A stretch of 64,000 nt of DNA from Acinetobacter sp. XS-4 (GCF_023920705.1 NZ_CP094657.1:1178001-1242000); one strand, 5' to 3'; counted from the stretch's first letter, positions 27,571 to 37,341 are shown. Translations and numbers: made by a program. The notes: generated from the sequence alone by a model not told the origin.

Positions 27571-28107
27571 ATGGCTTTAGAGATTCCTGACTCTTTGCAG
27601 AATCTAGAAGCAAACTGTGGTGTTTTTGCGGTTTGGATGGTACTTCAACATCATGGAGTACAAATTGATATTGCTGAGTTGATTAAATTTTGCCGACACG
27701 ATGAAGGGGGTACCTATACTATTGCTTTAGCTGTGGCTTTAAAGAAATTTGGATTTGACGTGTCATTTCATTCAGATGAAGATCCTAATATTAGCCCAAG
27801 CGAACGAATGAGCTATAAAGAAGCAAAGGTATTGAAAATATCAAATGGGCCAGCACTGAGCTATAAAGATATTCAAGCTGAAATTCAAAATGGTAAAATG
27901 GTCATTGTCTATTACGATACTTTAGAGGGTGTCGGAAATCAGTCTCTTATCTATTCTATTAACCAAAAAGAAATCTGCTTTTTTGATAGTTTTGAACCGA
28001 TGTCGGCGGTTGTCTTTGAAAAGCAACGTCAAGTAGACGGGATTTGTCGTCAGGCTATTGTGATTGACGACTGTAATTTTCAAATGCGTTCGACTAAATT
28101 AAATTAG
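27571..28107 (+). CDS. C39 peptidase-like domain protein, probably catalytically incomplete
   Basis: The 178-residue protein begins with a C39-type helix carrying NCGVFAVWMVLQHHG (Cys16), like the nucleophile helix of bacteriocin-leader peptidases. It continues with the alternating pattern of that papain-like fold. Where the family has its His (usually GHxVV), this protein reads GNQSLIY near 122-128; an Asp follows at 139. There is no signal peptide, transmembrane segment or ABC domain. A peptide-binding, cysteine-only or unrelated role is possible. It sits next to an IS-like end and an uncharacterised membrane protein gene. Confidence 0.65.
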   Translation: MALEIPDSLQNLEANCGVFAVWMVLQHHGVQIDIAELIKFCRHDEGGTYTIALAVALKKFGFDVSFHSDEDPNISPSERMSYKEAKVLKISNGPALSYKDIQAEIQNGKMVIVYYDTLEGVGNQSLIYSINQKEICFFDSFEPMSAVVFEKQRQVDGICRQAIVIDDCNFQMRSTKLN

Positions 28108-28110
28108 CTT

Positions 28111-28136
28111 AAAAAGAGCCAGTGGGATGCTGGCTC
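28111..28136 (-). terminator. Terminator between convergent genes
   Basis: The stem GAGCCAG/CTGGCTC is followed on the minus strand by TTTTT, so it chiefly serves the leftward carboxymuconolactone-decarboxylase-family gene. Confidence 0.75.
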
Positions 28137-28145
28137 ATATTAAAA

Positions 28146-28529
28146 TTATTTTTGTTGATATTCTTGAATCACTTCTAAAGCGGCGCGAAAGGCTTCTTGT
28201 GTAGCAGGGGCGCCGCAATATGGCAGACTGTGCAATAAAGTTTCCTGAATCTCTTCAACTGTACAACCATTGTTGAGTGCACCACGAATATGGCCTTTGA
28301 GTTCAGTTGGTGATTTAAGTGCGGTTAACATTGCCAAAGTAATTAATGAACGATATTTACGTGGGAGCACGCCTTCACGTTGCCACGTCGAACCCCATGC
28401 ATGTTCATTAATCCAGTCTTGCAAAGGCTGGGTAAAGGGTACGGTATTTTCTTGGGCACGTTTTACAAAAGCTTCTCCCATCACTTCTGTGCGAACTTTT
28501 AATCCATTTTCGTAATCTTGTTTAGACAT
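28146..28529 (-). CDS. Carboxymuconolactone decarboxylase family protein
   Basis: The 127-residue all-helical protein resembles 4-carboxymuconolactone decarboxylase (PcaC): RKYRSLITLAML, GHIRGALNNGCTVEEI and the HSLPYCGAP motif. In the beta-ketoadipate pathway PcaC turns 4-carboxymuconolactone into enol-lactone. No pca genes are near, and there is a separate terminator upstream and one downstream, so it may be a relative with another substrate. The ATG has an AGGAG ribosome binding site. Confidence 0.87.
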   Translation of the reverse strand: MSKQDYENGLKVRTEVMGEAFVKRAQENTVPFTQPLQDWINEHAWGSTWQREGVLPRKYRSLITLAMLTALKSPTELKGHIRGALNNGCTVEEIQETLLHSLPYCGAPATQEAFRAALEVIQEYQQK

Positions 28530-28545
28530 TAATTTCTCCTAAAAA

Positions 28546-28569
28546 TAAAAGCGTCGATTGACGCTTTTA
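28546..28569 (-). terminator. Terminator downstream of fadE
   Basis: TAAAAGCGTC-GATT-GACGCTTTTA forms a perfect 10-bp stem followed on the minus strand by TTTTT. The ribosome binding site of the next gene begins right after it. Confidence 0.85.
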
Positions 28570-28635
28570 TGGCTGTTTATTAATTAATCCGAATCAAGTG
28601 TGATTGCAATAGTGAATTAGTGGAGGCGTCAGTCA

Positions 28636-31098
28636 CTAAATTTGATGAGGGTTCGATAAAGGAAGGTCTTTATTTAAATTTTCATCAAATACATCTGTAA
28701 GCATGCTGTCGAATCGAATTGCGTTATATTGCAATAATTGTTGAGCTTCACTTTCAGTAATAAAACCTTCTTTTATCGTTTGTGCAATATTCTCTTCGAA
28801 AGTAAGTCCTGTAAATTTGCCTTTAGATTCAGCTTTTTTAAACTTATCCCAAAGAGGTTCAAGCGTTCTTAAAATTTGAAATGTATGTTCTAAACGCCCA
28901 GTCACATCATCAGCTTTGGTTGAATAAAATACGTGATGCTTAAGCTGTTCTCTGAAAGGATGCTCTTGCATCATAAGTTCAGCGACTTGTTGTTTTAACT
29001 CGTCATCTGGTTTTGAAATGATACGACCAAAAGGGAAACAGATCCATTTTACAAATGCTGCTGGAAGTTTAGCTGGGAAGTTTTCAAATAATCCCCAAAA
29101 TGCTTCCTGAATATTTAAGAAAGCTTTTTGTAGAGCTAATTTGGCGTGAAGTTGTTCAGCTTCAGTTTTTTGTCCAGCTTCATAAAATTTTAAAATTGCA
29201 GTGGAAATAAAAAGGTGTGCATGAATATCTGCCAAGCGTCCTGATAACATTTCTTTGCGTTTTAAGTCTCCTGCAAGTAAACCAAGTGACATATCAGAAA
29301 CAAGTGCAAAGTTGGCACTAAAACGGTTAATCGTTTTGTAGTAACTGGCCGTAAATTGATCTACTGATTGAGGGGCATCGCTTGAGCCACCTGTCCAACC
29401 ATAAGCAAATGATTTTGCACCACGGTTAAAGGTATAGGCTAAATGTTTAAATAATAAATCATCGAATTTTTTGACTGAAGTATTCTTATCTTCAGATTGA
29501 AGGAGTTGTAACTCTTCAAAAAGATAAGGGTGACAACGCATTGAACCTTGACCAAAAATCATCAATGAGCGGGTCAAAATATTTGCGCCTTCTACCGTAA
29601 TTGCAATTGGAATTGCTTGATAGGTAAGGGCAAGGAAGTTACGTGGTCCAAGTTGAATAGCACGTCCTCCGGCAATATCCATTCCGTGATTGACGACTTT
29701 ACGCATCGTTTCAGTAGCATAATATTTTGCCATGGCAGTCATTACAGCAGGTGTTCCACCTTGGTTTAGGCCACATGTGACTAAATAACGGAATGCTTCA
29801 AGCATGTAGGCATCGCTGGCAATTTCACTAGTCGCTTCTTGTACGCCTTCAAATTTGCCGACTGAAATATTGAACTGTTGGCGAATTTTCGCAAAAGCAC
29901 CAACGGTTAAATAGCTCATTTCACCTGCGGCTGTTGCTAAAGCAGGAAGGGAAATACCACGGCCAACGCCTAAGCACTCCATCAGCATTCGCCAGCCTTT
30001 ACCGGCATTTTCTTGCCCACCAATAATCCAGTCAATAGGAATGAAAACATCTTCTCCTTCTACGGTTCCGTTCATAAATGGAGAACCTGGGAAATGACGC
30101 GCTCCTATTTTTACGCCTGCATGACTGGCAGGAATGAGTGCACAAGTTATACCGTAGTCTGTTTTATTTTTATCGCCGAGTAACCCTTCAGGGTCATATA
30201 GTTTAAATGCAAGACCTACGACTGTGGCAATCGGGGCAAGGGTAATCCAGCGTTTAGAGAAATTCATGCGCAGACCAAGAACTTGAGCACCTTCATATTC
30301 GCCGTAGCAAACAACACCCGAATCTGGAATGGCACCAGCATCTGAACCTGCTTCTGGGCTGGTTAAACCAAAGCATGGGATTTCTTCACCTTTAGCAAGG
30401 CCCGGTAAATATTGTTGCTTTTGCGCATCGGTACCGTAGTGCATGAGTAGCTCACCCGGTCCCAACGAATTTGGAACCATACAGCTCACAGCAGTGGTGA
30501 GTGAGCGTGAAGCAATTTTGCTCATAATACGGCTTTGGGCAAACGAGCTAAATTCTTTTCCACCAAAGGATTTTGGAATAATGAGGCCTAAAAAACCTTT
30601 ATCTTTAATAAATTGCCAAACCTCTGGTGGAAGATCTTTTAAATGGTGATGAATTTCCCACTCATTGAGCATGCTACAAAGTAGCTCAACTTCATTGTCG
30701 ATAAAACTTTGCTCTTCTTCTGACAATGTTGGGTAGGGATACTTTTCAAATTGAGACCAATCAGGCGCTCCCATAAATAACTCTTTTTCCCACCAACTGG
30801 TACCTGCCTCTAAAGCTTCTTGTTCAGTAGTACTGATGCTTGGCATTGAGTTTGCTAAAGTCTTATAGGCTGGCTTGGTAATCAGGTTAAATCGTAATGG
30901 TTCAACTAAAATAATGATGCTGAGCGCAATAATTGGAATACCTAAAAGCAGTGACCATGGTGTTAGCAAGAATGCCGAAAGTAGGGCAACAATAATCGCC
31001 ACACCGCTACCAAGAACTTTATTTAAGTTAAAATAGAAAATTGCCCATACTGCAATAAGCTGAATAATAATACTTAATATAAAGAGTAGGAAAATCAT
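28636..31098 (-). CDS. fadE: Acyl-CoA dehydrogenase FadE
   Basis: FadE catalyses the first oxidation of fatty acid beta-oxidation, forming trans-2-enoyl-CoA. The 820-residue protein has two N-terminal hydrophobic segments (about 1-25 and 35-68), a middle acyl-CoA dehydrogenase domain (SLGPGELLMHYGT, CFGLTSPEAGSDAGAIPDSG, TVEGANILTRS) and the long C-terminal DUF1974 region. The size matches E. coli FadE (about 815). It stands alone with a terminator and an AAGGAG ribosome binding site. An AACTA-N6-TAGTT dyad lies upstream at 31166-31181 and could be a regulator site, but I cannot name one. Confidence 0.95.
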   Translation of the reverse strand: MIFLLFILSIIIQLIAVWAIFYFNLNKVLGSGVAIIVALLSAFLLTPWSLLLGIPIIALSIIILVEPLRFNLITKPAYKTLANSMPSISTTEQEALEAGTSWWEKELFMGAPDWSQFEKYPYPTLSEEEQSFIDNEVELLCSMLNEWEIHHHLKDLPPEVWQFIKDKGFLGLIIPKSFGGKEFSSFAQSRIMSKIASRSLTTAVSCMVPNSLGPGELLMHYGTDAQKQQYLPGLAKGEEIPCFGLTSPEAGSDAGAIPDSGVVCYGEYEGAQVLGLRMNFSKRWITLAPIATVVGLAFKLYDPEGLLGDKNKTDYGITCALIPASHAGVKIGARHFPGSPFMNGTVEGEDVFIPIDWIIGGQENAGKGWRMLMECLGVGRGISLPALATAAGEMSYLTVGAFAKIRQQFNISVGKFEGVQEATSEIASDAYMLEAFRYLVTCGLNQGGTPAVMTAMAKYYATETMRKVVNHGMDIAGGRAIQLGPRNFLALTYQAIPIAITVEGANILTRSLMIFGQGSMRCHPYLFEELQLLQSEDKNTSVKKFDDLLFKHLAYTFNRGAKSFAYGWTGGSSDAPQSVDQFTASYYKTINRFSANFALVSDMSLGLLAGDLKRKEMLSGRLADIHAHLFISTAILKFYEAGQKTEAEQLHAKLALQKAFLNIQEAFWGLFENFPAKLPAAFVKWICFPFGRIISKPDDELKQQVAELMMQEHPFREQLKHHVFYSTKADDVTGRLEHTFQILRTLEPLWDKFKKAESKGKFTGLTFEENIAQTIKEGFITESEAQQLLQYNAIRFDSMLTDVFDENLNKDLPLSNPHQI

Positions 31099-31335
31099 AC
31101 TTGCTCCTTACTAGATAAGCCCTCAGGTGGATGACGTTACAAAAGTGAGGAGAGATTTAAGGCTTAACTAGCTGTTTAGTTGCTGTTTAAATTTGAGTTT
31201 TTATGTCGCAAATATTGATGTATATGCTAGAGCAGGGATATATCGTACTTTTAGGTATAAGATATTTTTGAGTGAAAGTGTAATGGGTTGTTATATCGAT
31301 TTGTCAAGAAATGTTATTGATTTTCTTATACAAAT

Positions 31336-31364
31336 AAAAAGCCCTCTGTGTTAGAGGGCTTTTT
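31336..31364 (-). terminator. Terminator of lipA
   Basis: The stem GCCCTCT-GTGTT-AGAGGGC flanked by A and T runs lies 17 bases past the lipA stop on the minus strand. Confidence 0.88.
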
Positions 31365-31380
31365 ATAGATATTTAATTTA

Positions 31381-32394
31381 TTAAGCTTCGATAGTTTGAA
31401 CAGCGATTTTTTTAGCTGGATCTACTTTACGACGAACTTCTGGTACTGGTTCACCGTGATATTGACGATCAGCAAAGTAACTTGAACGAACCATTGGTGC
31501 AGACCAAATATTTCTAAAACCAAGTTTGCGGCCATGCTCTGCATAACGTTCAAACTCTTCTGGCGTTACAAAGCGGTCAATTGGCGCGTGTTGTTTAGAA
31601 GGCTGTAAATATTGACCAATAGTCACATAGTCAACATCGTGAGCACGTAAGTCATCGAGTAATGCAATTACTTCTTCTTCAGTTTCACCAATACCGACCA
31701 TCAAACCACATTTTGTAGGGATGTCTGGGCAGTATTCTTTAAACATTTTTAATAAGGTTAAAGAGTGTTGATAGTCTGAACCTGGGCGCATTGCTTTATA
31801 TAAGCGCGGTACAGTCTCAATGTTATGGTTAAATACATCAGGTGGACATTCAGTCATAATGCGTAAAGCAATATCCATACGTCCACGGAAGTCTGGTACT
31901 AAAATCTCAAGCAATGTCGTCGGACTAAGCGCGCGAGCTTCTTTAATACAGTCCACAAAGTGTTGTGCACCGCCATCAAGCAAGTCGTCACGGTCAACAG
32001 AAGTAATTACTGCGTATTTGAGTTTAAGATTAGAAATAGTTTCTGCCATGTGACGAGGTTCGTCAGCATCGAGTGCATTTGGACGACCATGTGCTACATC
32101 ACAGAAAGGGCAACGGCGTGTACAAATATCGCCCATAATCATGAATGTTGCCGTACCGCCACCAAAACATTCTGGCAGGTTAGGACAAGCAGCTTCTTCA
32201 CAAACGGTATGGAGTTTTTGAGCACGTAAAGTCGTTTTAATACGCTGAACTTCTTCTGGTGCTGTCATCTTGACACGAATCCAGTCAGGTTTACGCGGCA
32301 CTTCAACCGTAGGTACAACTTTTACAGGAATTCTTGCGACTTTTTCTGCGCCACGAAGTTTTACACCCTGTTCAGGTTTACGGTGTTCTGACAT
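31381..32394 (-). CDS. lipA: Lipoyl synthase
   Basis: LipA inserts two sulfur atoms into protein-bound octanoyl groups to make lipoate for the 2-oxoacid dehydrogenases and glycine cleavage. The 337-residue radical SAM protein has both iron-sulfur sites: [12 protein letters not shown] (auxiliary cluster) and CTRRCPFCD (radical SAM CxxxCxxC), with the conserved RSSY near the C-terminus. A GTG five codons upstream of the ATG is possible but less likely. It diverges from sthA across a 196-base gap. Confidence 0.96.
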   Translation of the reverse strand: MSEHRKPEQGVKLRGAEKVARIPVKVVPTVEVPRKPDWIRVKMTAPEEVQRIKTTLRAQKLHTVCEEAACPNLPECFGGGTATFMIMGDICTRRCPFCDVAHGRPNALDADEPRHMAETISNLKLKYAVITSVDRDDLLDGGAQHFVDCIKEARALSPTTLLEILVPDFRGRMDIALRIMTECPPDVFNHNIETVPRLYKAMRPGSDYQHSLTLLKMFKEYCPDIPTKCGLMVGIGETEEEVIALLDDLRAHDVDYVTIGQYLQPSKQHAPIDRFVTPEEFERYAEHGRKLGFRNIWSAPMVRSSYFADRQYHGEPVPEVRRKVDPAKKIAVQTIEA

Positions 32395-32590
32395 ATCTAA
32401 CTTTTCCACTCGTTTATAGAGACATTGACATTGTATTATAGCGAAGTTCTTCAGTTAATAGCGGAAAATAACTATTCATATAATAAATGTGGCTATTCAG
32501 AAATATAGGGTTGAGAAATACATAAATTCACCGCATATTAGTCATAATCTATTATAAAATATGGTCATTCAAGAGAGGAAGGAGCTTTCA

Positions 32591-34003
32591 ATGCCACGTA
32601 AAAAAGAGGTCGTTAGTGGGAATTTCGTTAAATACGATGCGGTAGTTCTCGGTTCTGGACCTGCGGGTGAAGGCGCGGCAATGAAGCTTTCAAAAGCTGG
32701 TAAGCGTGTTGCAATTGTAGATGTGCGTGATCAACTTGGTGGTAACTGTGCGCACGTAGGAACGATTCCAAGTAAAGCATTGCGTCAAACAGTTTCTAGT
32801 ATTATTCGCTATCAGCGTGATCCAATGTTTCAAAAAGTAGGTGAATGGAAACAGTTCACCATGAAACAAGTTTTGCGTAATGCACACAAAGTGATTCAGC
32901 AGCAGGTTGATACACATACACGTTTCTATGACCGCAACAAGATTGGTGTCTTCCACGGTCGTGCATATATTCAAGATAAAAACACAGTGTTAGTTTTTAG
33001 TCATGAAGGCATTAAAGAAACAATTATCTGTAAACAAGTTGTGATTGCGACGGGTAGCCGTCCTTATCATCCGCAAGGTCTCGATTTTGATCATCCTCGC
33101 GTGTTTGATTCAGATAAAATTCTTGATCTTGATTACTCAATTCAAAAAATCATCATTTATGGTGCAGGCGTTATTGGCTGTGAATATGCTTCAATCTTCA
33201 TTGGTTTAGATCATAAAGTTGACTTGATCAATACTCAGCAAAAACTTTTAAGCTATTTAGATGATGAAATTGCTGATGCTTTGTCTTATCACTTACGTGA
33301 ACAAGGTGTGTTAATTCGTCACAACGAACAAATGGATCATCTTGAAACGTTTGATGACCATGTTGTTTTACATTTACAAAGTGGTAAAAAGATTAAAGCC
33401 GATGCCATTCTTTGGTGTAATGGTCGTTCAGGTAATACAGAAGGCTTAGGTCTTGAGAACGTTGGATTAGTTCCAAACAACCGCGGTCAGCTTTCAGTAA
33501 ATGATCAATATCAAACTGAAGTTGAAAACATCTATGCTGCTGGTGATGTAATTGGTTGGCCATCCCTTGCTTCTGCTGCTTATGACCAAGGGCGCTGTGC
33601 TGGTGCAAACATGAGTGGTGAAGATGCGAAGCCAGTACGTGATATCCCAACAGGTATCTATACCATTCCAGAAATCTCATCAATTGGTAAAAATGAACAG
33701 GAATTAACGGAAGAGAAAATTCCGTATGAAGTAGGTCAAGCTTCTTTCCGTCATTTGGCTCGTGCACAAATTACCGGTGATACAGTGGGTGAGTTAAAAA
33801 TTCTTTTCCACCGTGACACTATGGAAATTTTAGGTATTCACTGTTTTGGTAATAACGCTGCCGAAATTATCCACATTGGGCAAGCAGTTATGCACAGCCC
33901 GAATAATACCTTGAAATATTTTGTTGAAACGACATTTAACTATCCAACAATGGCTGAAGCATATCGTGTAGCTGCACTAAATGGTATGAATCGTCTGTTT
34001 TGA
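32591..34003 (+). CDS. sthA: Soluble pyridine nucleotide transhydrogenase
   Basis: SthA transfers hydride between NADPH and NAD and balances the two pools. The 470-residue flavoprotein has the FAD motif [11 protein letters not shown], the [13 protein letters not shown] segment, the second GAGVIGCEY nucleotide-binding fold and the C-terminal dimerisation domain. The segment has one Cys where lipoamide dehydrogenases have a CxxxxC disulfide, as expected for this enzyme. A GGAAGGAG ribosome binding site 7 bases before the ATG at 32591 decides the start against an upstream in-frame codon at 32561. Confidence 0.94.
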   Translation: MPRKKEVVSGNFVKYDAVVLGSGPAGEGAAMKLSKAGKRVAIVDVRDQLGGNCAHVGTIPSKALRQTVSSIIRYQRDPMFQKVGEWKQFTMKQVLRNAHKVIQQQVDTHTRFYDRNKIGVFHGRAYIQDKNTVLVFSHEGIKETIICKQVVIATGSRPYHPQGLDFDHPRVFDSDKILDLDYSIQKIIIYGAGVIGCEYASIFIGLDHKVDLINTQQKLLSYLDDEIADALSYHLREQGVLIRHNEQMDHLETFDDHVVLHLQSGKKIKADAILWCNGRSGNTEGLGLENVGLVPNNRGQLSVNDQYQTEVENIYAAGDVIGWPSLASAAYDQGRCAGANMSGEDAKPVRDIPTGIYTIPEISSIGKNEQELTEEKIPYEVGQASFRHLARAQITGDTVGELKILFHRDTMEILGIHCFGNNAAEIIHIGQAVMHSPNNTLKYFVETTFNYPTMAEAYRVAALNGMNRLF

Positions 34004-34022
34004 TTTTAAATAAGTTTTCAAT

Positions 34023-34052
34023 AAAAAAGCCTGCAAATTTGCGGGCTTTTTT
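34023..34052 (+). terminator. Terminator of sthA
   Basis: A 14-bp stem, AAAAAAGCCTGCAAA with TTTGCGGGCTTTTTT (one mismatch or wobble pair), forms 20 bases after the sthA stop and has T runs on both strands, so it could also stop leftward transcripts. Confidence 0.9.
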
Positions 34053-34122
34053 ATTTTCATTAGATCATAGGTTTTTTATATTTTTATGACAATCCAAAGT
34101 ATGATTTCAGCTTTTAATCTTA

Positions 34123-34257
34123 CTAGTGTGCACAAAATGCTTGGTTAAAATATTCAAATAAATCTGGTGTTTGTTTCCATAAAATTATAGAAAGCACCAA
34201 AAATGCAGCTATGAAAAAAGTCATAATTGTTTTCAAAAGTAAGGCATTATGCGTCAT
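34123..34257 (-). CDS. Small 44-residue single-span membrane protein overlapping the MFS gene
   Basis: The 44-codon ORF begins with ATG inside the last codons of the upstream MFS transporter, overlapping it by 11 bases in another frame, and ends with TAG at 34123. The product has a hydrophobic helix (about residues 6-26) and a short tail with PDLFEYFN. The overlap suggests translational coupling, and the protein could be an accessory subunit of the transporter. I know no family. Conservation in related genomes is the main open point. Confidence 0.55.
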   Translation of the reverse strand: MTHNALLLKTIMTFFIAAFLVLSIILWKQTPDLFEYFNQAFCAH

Positions 34258-35461
34258 GAATAACAGCCTCCTCATTCACAAAGAAATGTACGATTACACC
34301 TAATATACTCAATGCAATAGAACATAGCCAAATCGCATTGTAATTACCTGTTAAGTCATGGTTAACACCGCCAAGCCAACCGCCAAAGAAAGAACCGACT
34401 TGATGGGTGAAAAACACAATGCCACTTAGCATTGAAAGGTATTTAACACCAAACATATTTGCCACGATGCCGTTCGTGAGCGGAACAGTAGAGAGCCATA
34501 AAAGGCCCATAATGATACCAAAAGCATATACCGTATAAGTGCTTAAAGGTAATAACAAAAAGGCAATGATTGCAATGCCACGGCTGCCGTAAAGCGCCAT
34601 TAATAATTTGGGTTTTGAGAAACGGTCTCCTAACCAACCCGCGCCGTAAGTCCCAACAATGTTAAATAGTCCTACGAGTGCCAGAAATACAGTACCTGTA
34701 GCTGCATCAAAGCCATGGTCGATTAAATAGCCGGGTAAATGTACACCTAAGAAAACAACTTGGAATCCACATACTAAAAAACCTAAAGCTAACCACCAAA
34801 AAGGTTTATGTTTTCTGGCAATATTTAGTACTTGTTTAAATGTGAGCTGAGGCTGGACGATTGCTTTTGGCGCTTGATTAGTTGGTCCTTTTAACATCCA
34901 TGCTAGTGGAATAATAAGAGAAATTAAAAGTGCGCTGACCATTAGGGCTGCTGACCATCCCACATTTTTGAGTAAGAGAAGGGTAGATGGCAACATAATA
35001 AACTGACCGAAAGAACCCGCTGCGCTCGCAATTCCCATTGCCATACTTCTTTTTTCTGGGGGGGCAGCTCGACCTACGGCACTAAGTAAGACAGTAAAAG
35101 AGGTCGCTGATAAAGCTAAGCCAATAATCAACCCTAGGCTTAAGTTTAAGATTAATACGTTTGAACTAAAGGCCATTAAGAGTAAGCCGAGGGCATAAAG
35201 TAGTCCCCCAACTGCAACCACAATTTTACTGCCATATTTGTCTGCAATTGCACCAGTAAATGGTTGAATAACTCCCCAGATCAGGTTTTGCATGGCTATA
35301 GCGAGACTAAAAATGTGTTGGCCCCAACCGAACTCATGGCTCATCGGTACAAGATAGAGACCGAAACCATGCCTGACACCTAAAGAGAGTGCCAAAATAA
35401 GGGCGCTACCAATCAGCATATAGATGAGGGGCTGGGAAAAGTGATTGCCAGTTTTAGTCAT
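34247..35461 (-). CDS. MFS transporter, oxalate/formate antiporter-like
   Basis: The 404-residue protein has 12 predicted helices and MFS features: the loop 2-3 motif GAIADKYGSK (near residue 67) and its repeat GWLGDRFSKP near 268. The start GVRHGFGLYLVPMSHEFGWG resembles the oxalate/formate antiporter and monocarboxylate-porter branches. The substrate cannot be told. It lies downstream of the nitrate transporter gene on the same strand but across a 172-base gap that contains a terminator-like hairpin. Confidence 0.88.
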   Translation of the reverse strand: MTKTGNHFSQPLIYMLIGSALILALSLGVRHGFGLYLVPMSHEFGWGQHIFSLAIAMQNLIWGVIQPFTGAIADKYGSKIVVAVGGLLYALGLLLMAFSSNVLILNLSLGLIIGLALSATSFTVLLSAVGRAAPPEKRSMAMGIASAAGSFGQFIMLPSTLLLLKNVGWSAALMVSALLISLIIPLAWMLKGPTNQAPKAIVQPQLTFKQVLNIARKHKPFWWLALGFLVCGFQVVFLGVHLPGYLIDHGFDAATGTVFLALVGLFNIVGTYGAGWLGDRFSKPKLLMALYGSRGIAIIAFLLLPLSTYTVYAFGIIMGLLWLSTVPLTNGIVANMFGVKYLSMLSGIVFFTHQVGSFFGGWLGGVNHDLTGNYNAIWLCSIALSILGVIVHFFVNEEAVIHDA

Positions 35462-35592
35462 GATTAATGGAAAATTATAATAATGTGATGATTTATTGTA
35501 GAAGATATATCGAGGAATATCGATATATCTGAAGAGAATATTTAAGAAGAATTAAAAAGTTTGTAAGGGTCGTATTTTATGATAAGAAAATT

Positions 35593-35627
35593 GAAGAAGC
35601 AGAAATTAAAATGATTTCTGCTTCTTC
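35593..35627 (-). terminator. Hairpin terminator after the nitrate transporter gene
   Basis: A perfect 14-bp stem, GAAGAAGCAGAAAT with ATTTCTGCTTCTTC and a 7-base loop, starts right after the stop of the upstream gene. The U tract on the minus strand is imperfect (CAATTTTC). Confidence 0.65.
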
Positions 35628-35633
35628 TAAAAA

Positions 35634-36980
35634 TTAAGCTGCCGAATTACGTTCAAGTAGGGCTTGTTCAAACAGAACTTTTTCTTTTTCTTTATGTTCG
35701 GTTGTGAAGCGAATTAAAATTACGCTACAACCTGCGACCATAACTAAACCACCTAAAATAAACAGGCAAGTTTGAACATCAAGTAAGCCTTTAAGTAAGA
35801 AACCTGCTGCGACAGCACCAACATTACCGCCTGCACCAATAATTCCTGCAACACCACCTAATGCATTACGATCGATAAATGGCACGAGTGCGTAAGTTGC
35901 TCCACATGCCATATGTGTAAACAGTGCAAAAATGGTCATCGAAATAATTGCGAGCGCAACAGCATTCATTTGTGAGAAGAGTATTAAGAATAAACCTTCA
36001 CCCAAAATCAGGAGTACAAGTACTTTCGTGCGACCATCTAAGCCTTTTTTGAGTGCAACCTTATCAGAAATGATACCGCCTAGTGCGCGAGCAAATAATG
36101 CGAGTAGACCAAAGATTCCAGCAGTTAGACCAGCGGTTTTTAAATCCATTTTGAACTGATCAACATAGTACATTGCTGCAACGTTATGGATAAAAATCTC
36201 AATACCAAAACTTGCGCCATATGCTAAAAATAAAATCCAGACACGATAGTTACGAGCTGCTTGCATTAAAATGGCAGTACCACCTTTTTTACCACTACCG
36301 ACTTCAATACCTTGTGCGCGAACTTCTTTAAAGTTCCCTTGAGGACAGTCTTGAGTTAATTTCCAGTAAAGAATGCCAACAATAACCATCATTACGCCAG
36401 GTACGATTAATGCCACGCGCCATCCCATGGTTTGTTCAACACCAAACATCACAATTGCACCGAGCAATAAAGGCATTAAAGCTTGGGTTGCACCACCGCC
36501 AGCATTTCCCCAACCAGCCGAGGCTGCGTTTGCTGTCCCTACTATATTAGGAGCAAACATGACACTTGTATGGTATTGAGTAATGACGAAGCTTGCACCA
36601 ATCGCACCAATGAGTAAGCGAAAGAACAGAAAAGATTCATAACTATTGGCAGCAGCTACACCAAAGACTGGGATACTACCAACTAATAGGAGAGTGGTGT
36701 ACGTAATACGTGGGCCATATTTGTCGCAGAGTGGTCCGACAATAAGTCGAACTAAAATAGTAATGGCAACAGCAGCAATATTAATATTAGCAATTTGATC
36801 TTTTGTTAAGCCAAACTCACCTTTAATCACGGGCATTAATGGTGCACATGCAAACCATGCAAAGAAGCAAACAAAGAAAGCAAGCCATGTCATGTGGAAG
36901 GCACGCATTGCTGGAGTTGAAAAACTGAATAATTTAATTTCAGTTGCTTTTTTTGCATCTAACTGGATATTTGAAGACAT
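35634..36980 (-). CDS. Nitrate/nitrite transporter (NarK/NasA-type MFS)
   Basis: The 448-residue, 12-helix protein belongs to the nitrate/nitrite porter branch of the MFS. It has FFVCFFAWFACAPLMP in helix 1, the loop motif GPLCDKYGPR near residue 87, and the nitrate-signature-like AGWGNAGGGATQ (near residue 150) with a second GIIGAGGNVGAVAAGF near the C-terminal half. Nitrate uptake for assimilation is the usual role. No nitrate or nitrite reductase gene is adjacent in this window. It has a long leader of about 400 bases shared with the ompW-family gene upstream. Confidence 0.9.
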   Translation of the reverse strand: MSSNIQLDAKKATEIKLFSFSTPAMRAFHMTWLAFFVCFFAWFACAPLMPVIKGEFGLTKDQIANINIAAVAITILVRLIVGPLCDKYGPRITYTTLLLVGSIPVFGVAAANSYESFLFFRLLIGAIGASFVITQYHTSVMFAPNIVGTANAASAGWGNAGGGATQALMPLLLGAIVMFGVEQTMGWRVALIVPGVMMVIVGILYWKLTQDCPQGNFKEVRAQGIEVGSGKKGGTAILMQAARNYRVWILFLAYGASFGIEIFIHNVAAMYYVDQFKMDLKTAGLTAGIFGLLALFARALGGIISDKVALKKGLDGRTKVLVLLILGEGLFLILFSQMNAVALAIISMTIFALFTHMACGATYALVPFIDRNALGGVAGIIGAGGNVGAVAAGFLLKGLLDVQTCLFILGGLVMVAGCSVILIRFTTEHKEKEKVLFEQALLERNSAA

Positions 36981-37341
36981 ACGCCGTCCCCCTGAACTGA
37001 ACGAAATTTAATTTGCAGGGCAATTTATTGCCTGTATGCAGACCGATCAGAGCGGACATCGTTGGCCGTCTTGGTGTATTCATTGAATCATCATTGACTC
37101 ATCATGCAATGAATAAAGCAAAGGGCGTGCCAAAAAAAGAATTTTACTAAACAGGAAAAATTACTTTCTAATTTTATTGGATTAGTTTGTGAGGATGAGT
37201 GTCATAAAAACGATCACGAAAATGGTGGAGTGTAATAAGAGAATAAGAAGGTCTTTATATTTGTAGTTTTTATTAAAAATGCTCGTTTTTTTAGCATTTT
37301 GATTTAAAAAGAAGCAACTTTTAGGCAGCATAAATTGAAAG
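36981..37341. other. Gene-free region upstream of the nitrate transporter gene
   Basis: No coding frame is convincing. The part nearest the transporter contains small dyads: GGCAAT-TT-ATTGCC at 37020-37033 and the TTCATTG/CAATGAA pair spanning 37079-37113. A hairpin AAAATGCT/AGCATTTT lies at 37276-37300. These may shape a regulated leader, but I recognise no known RNA motif. Confidence 0.4.
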
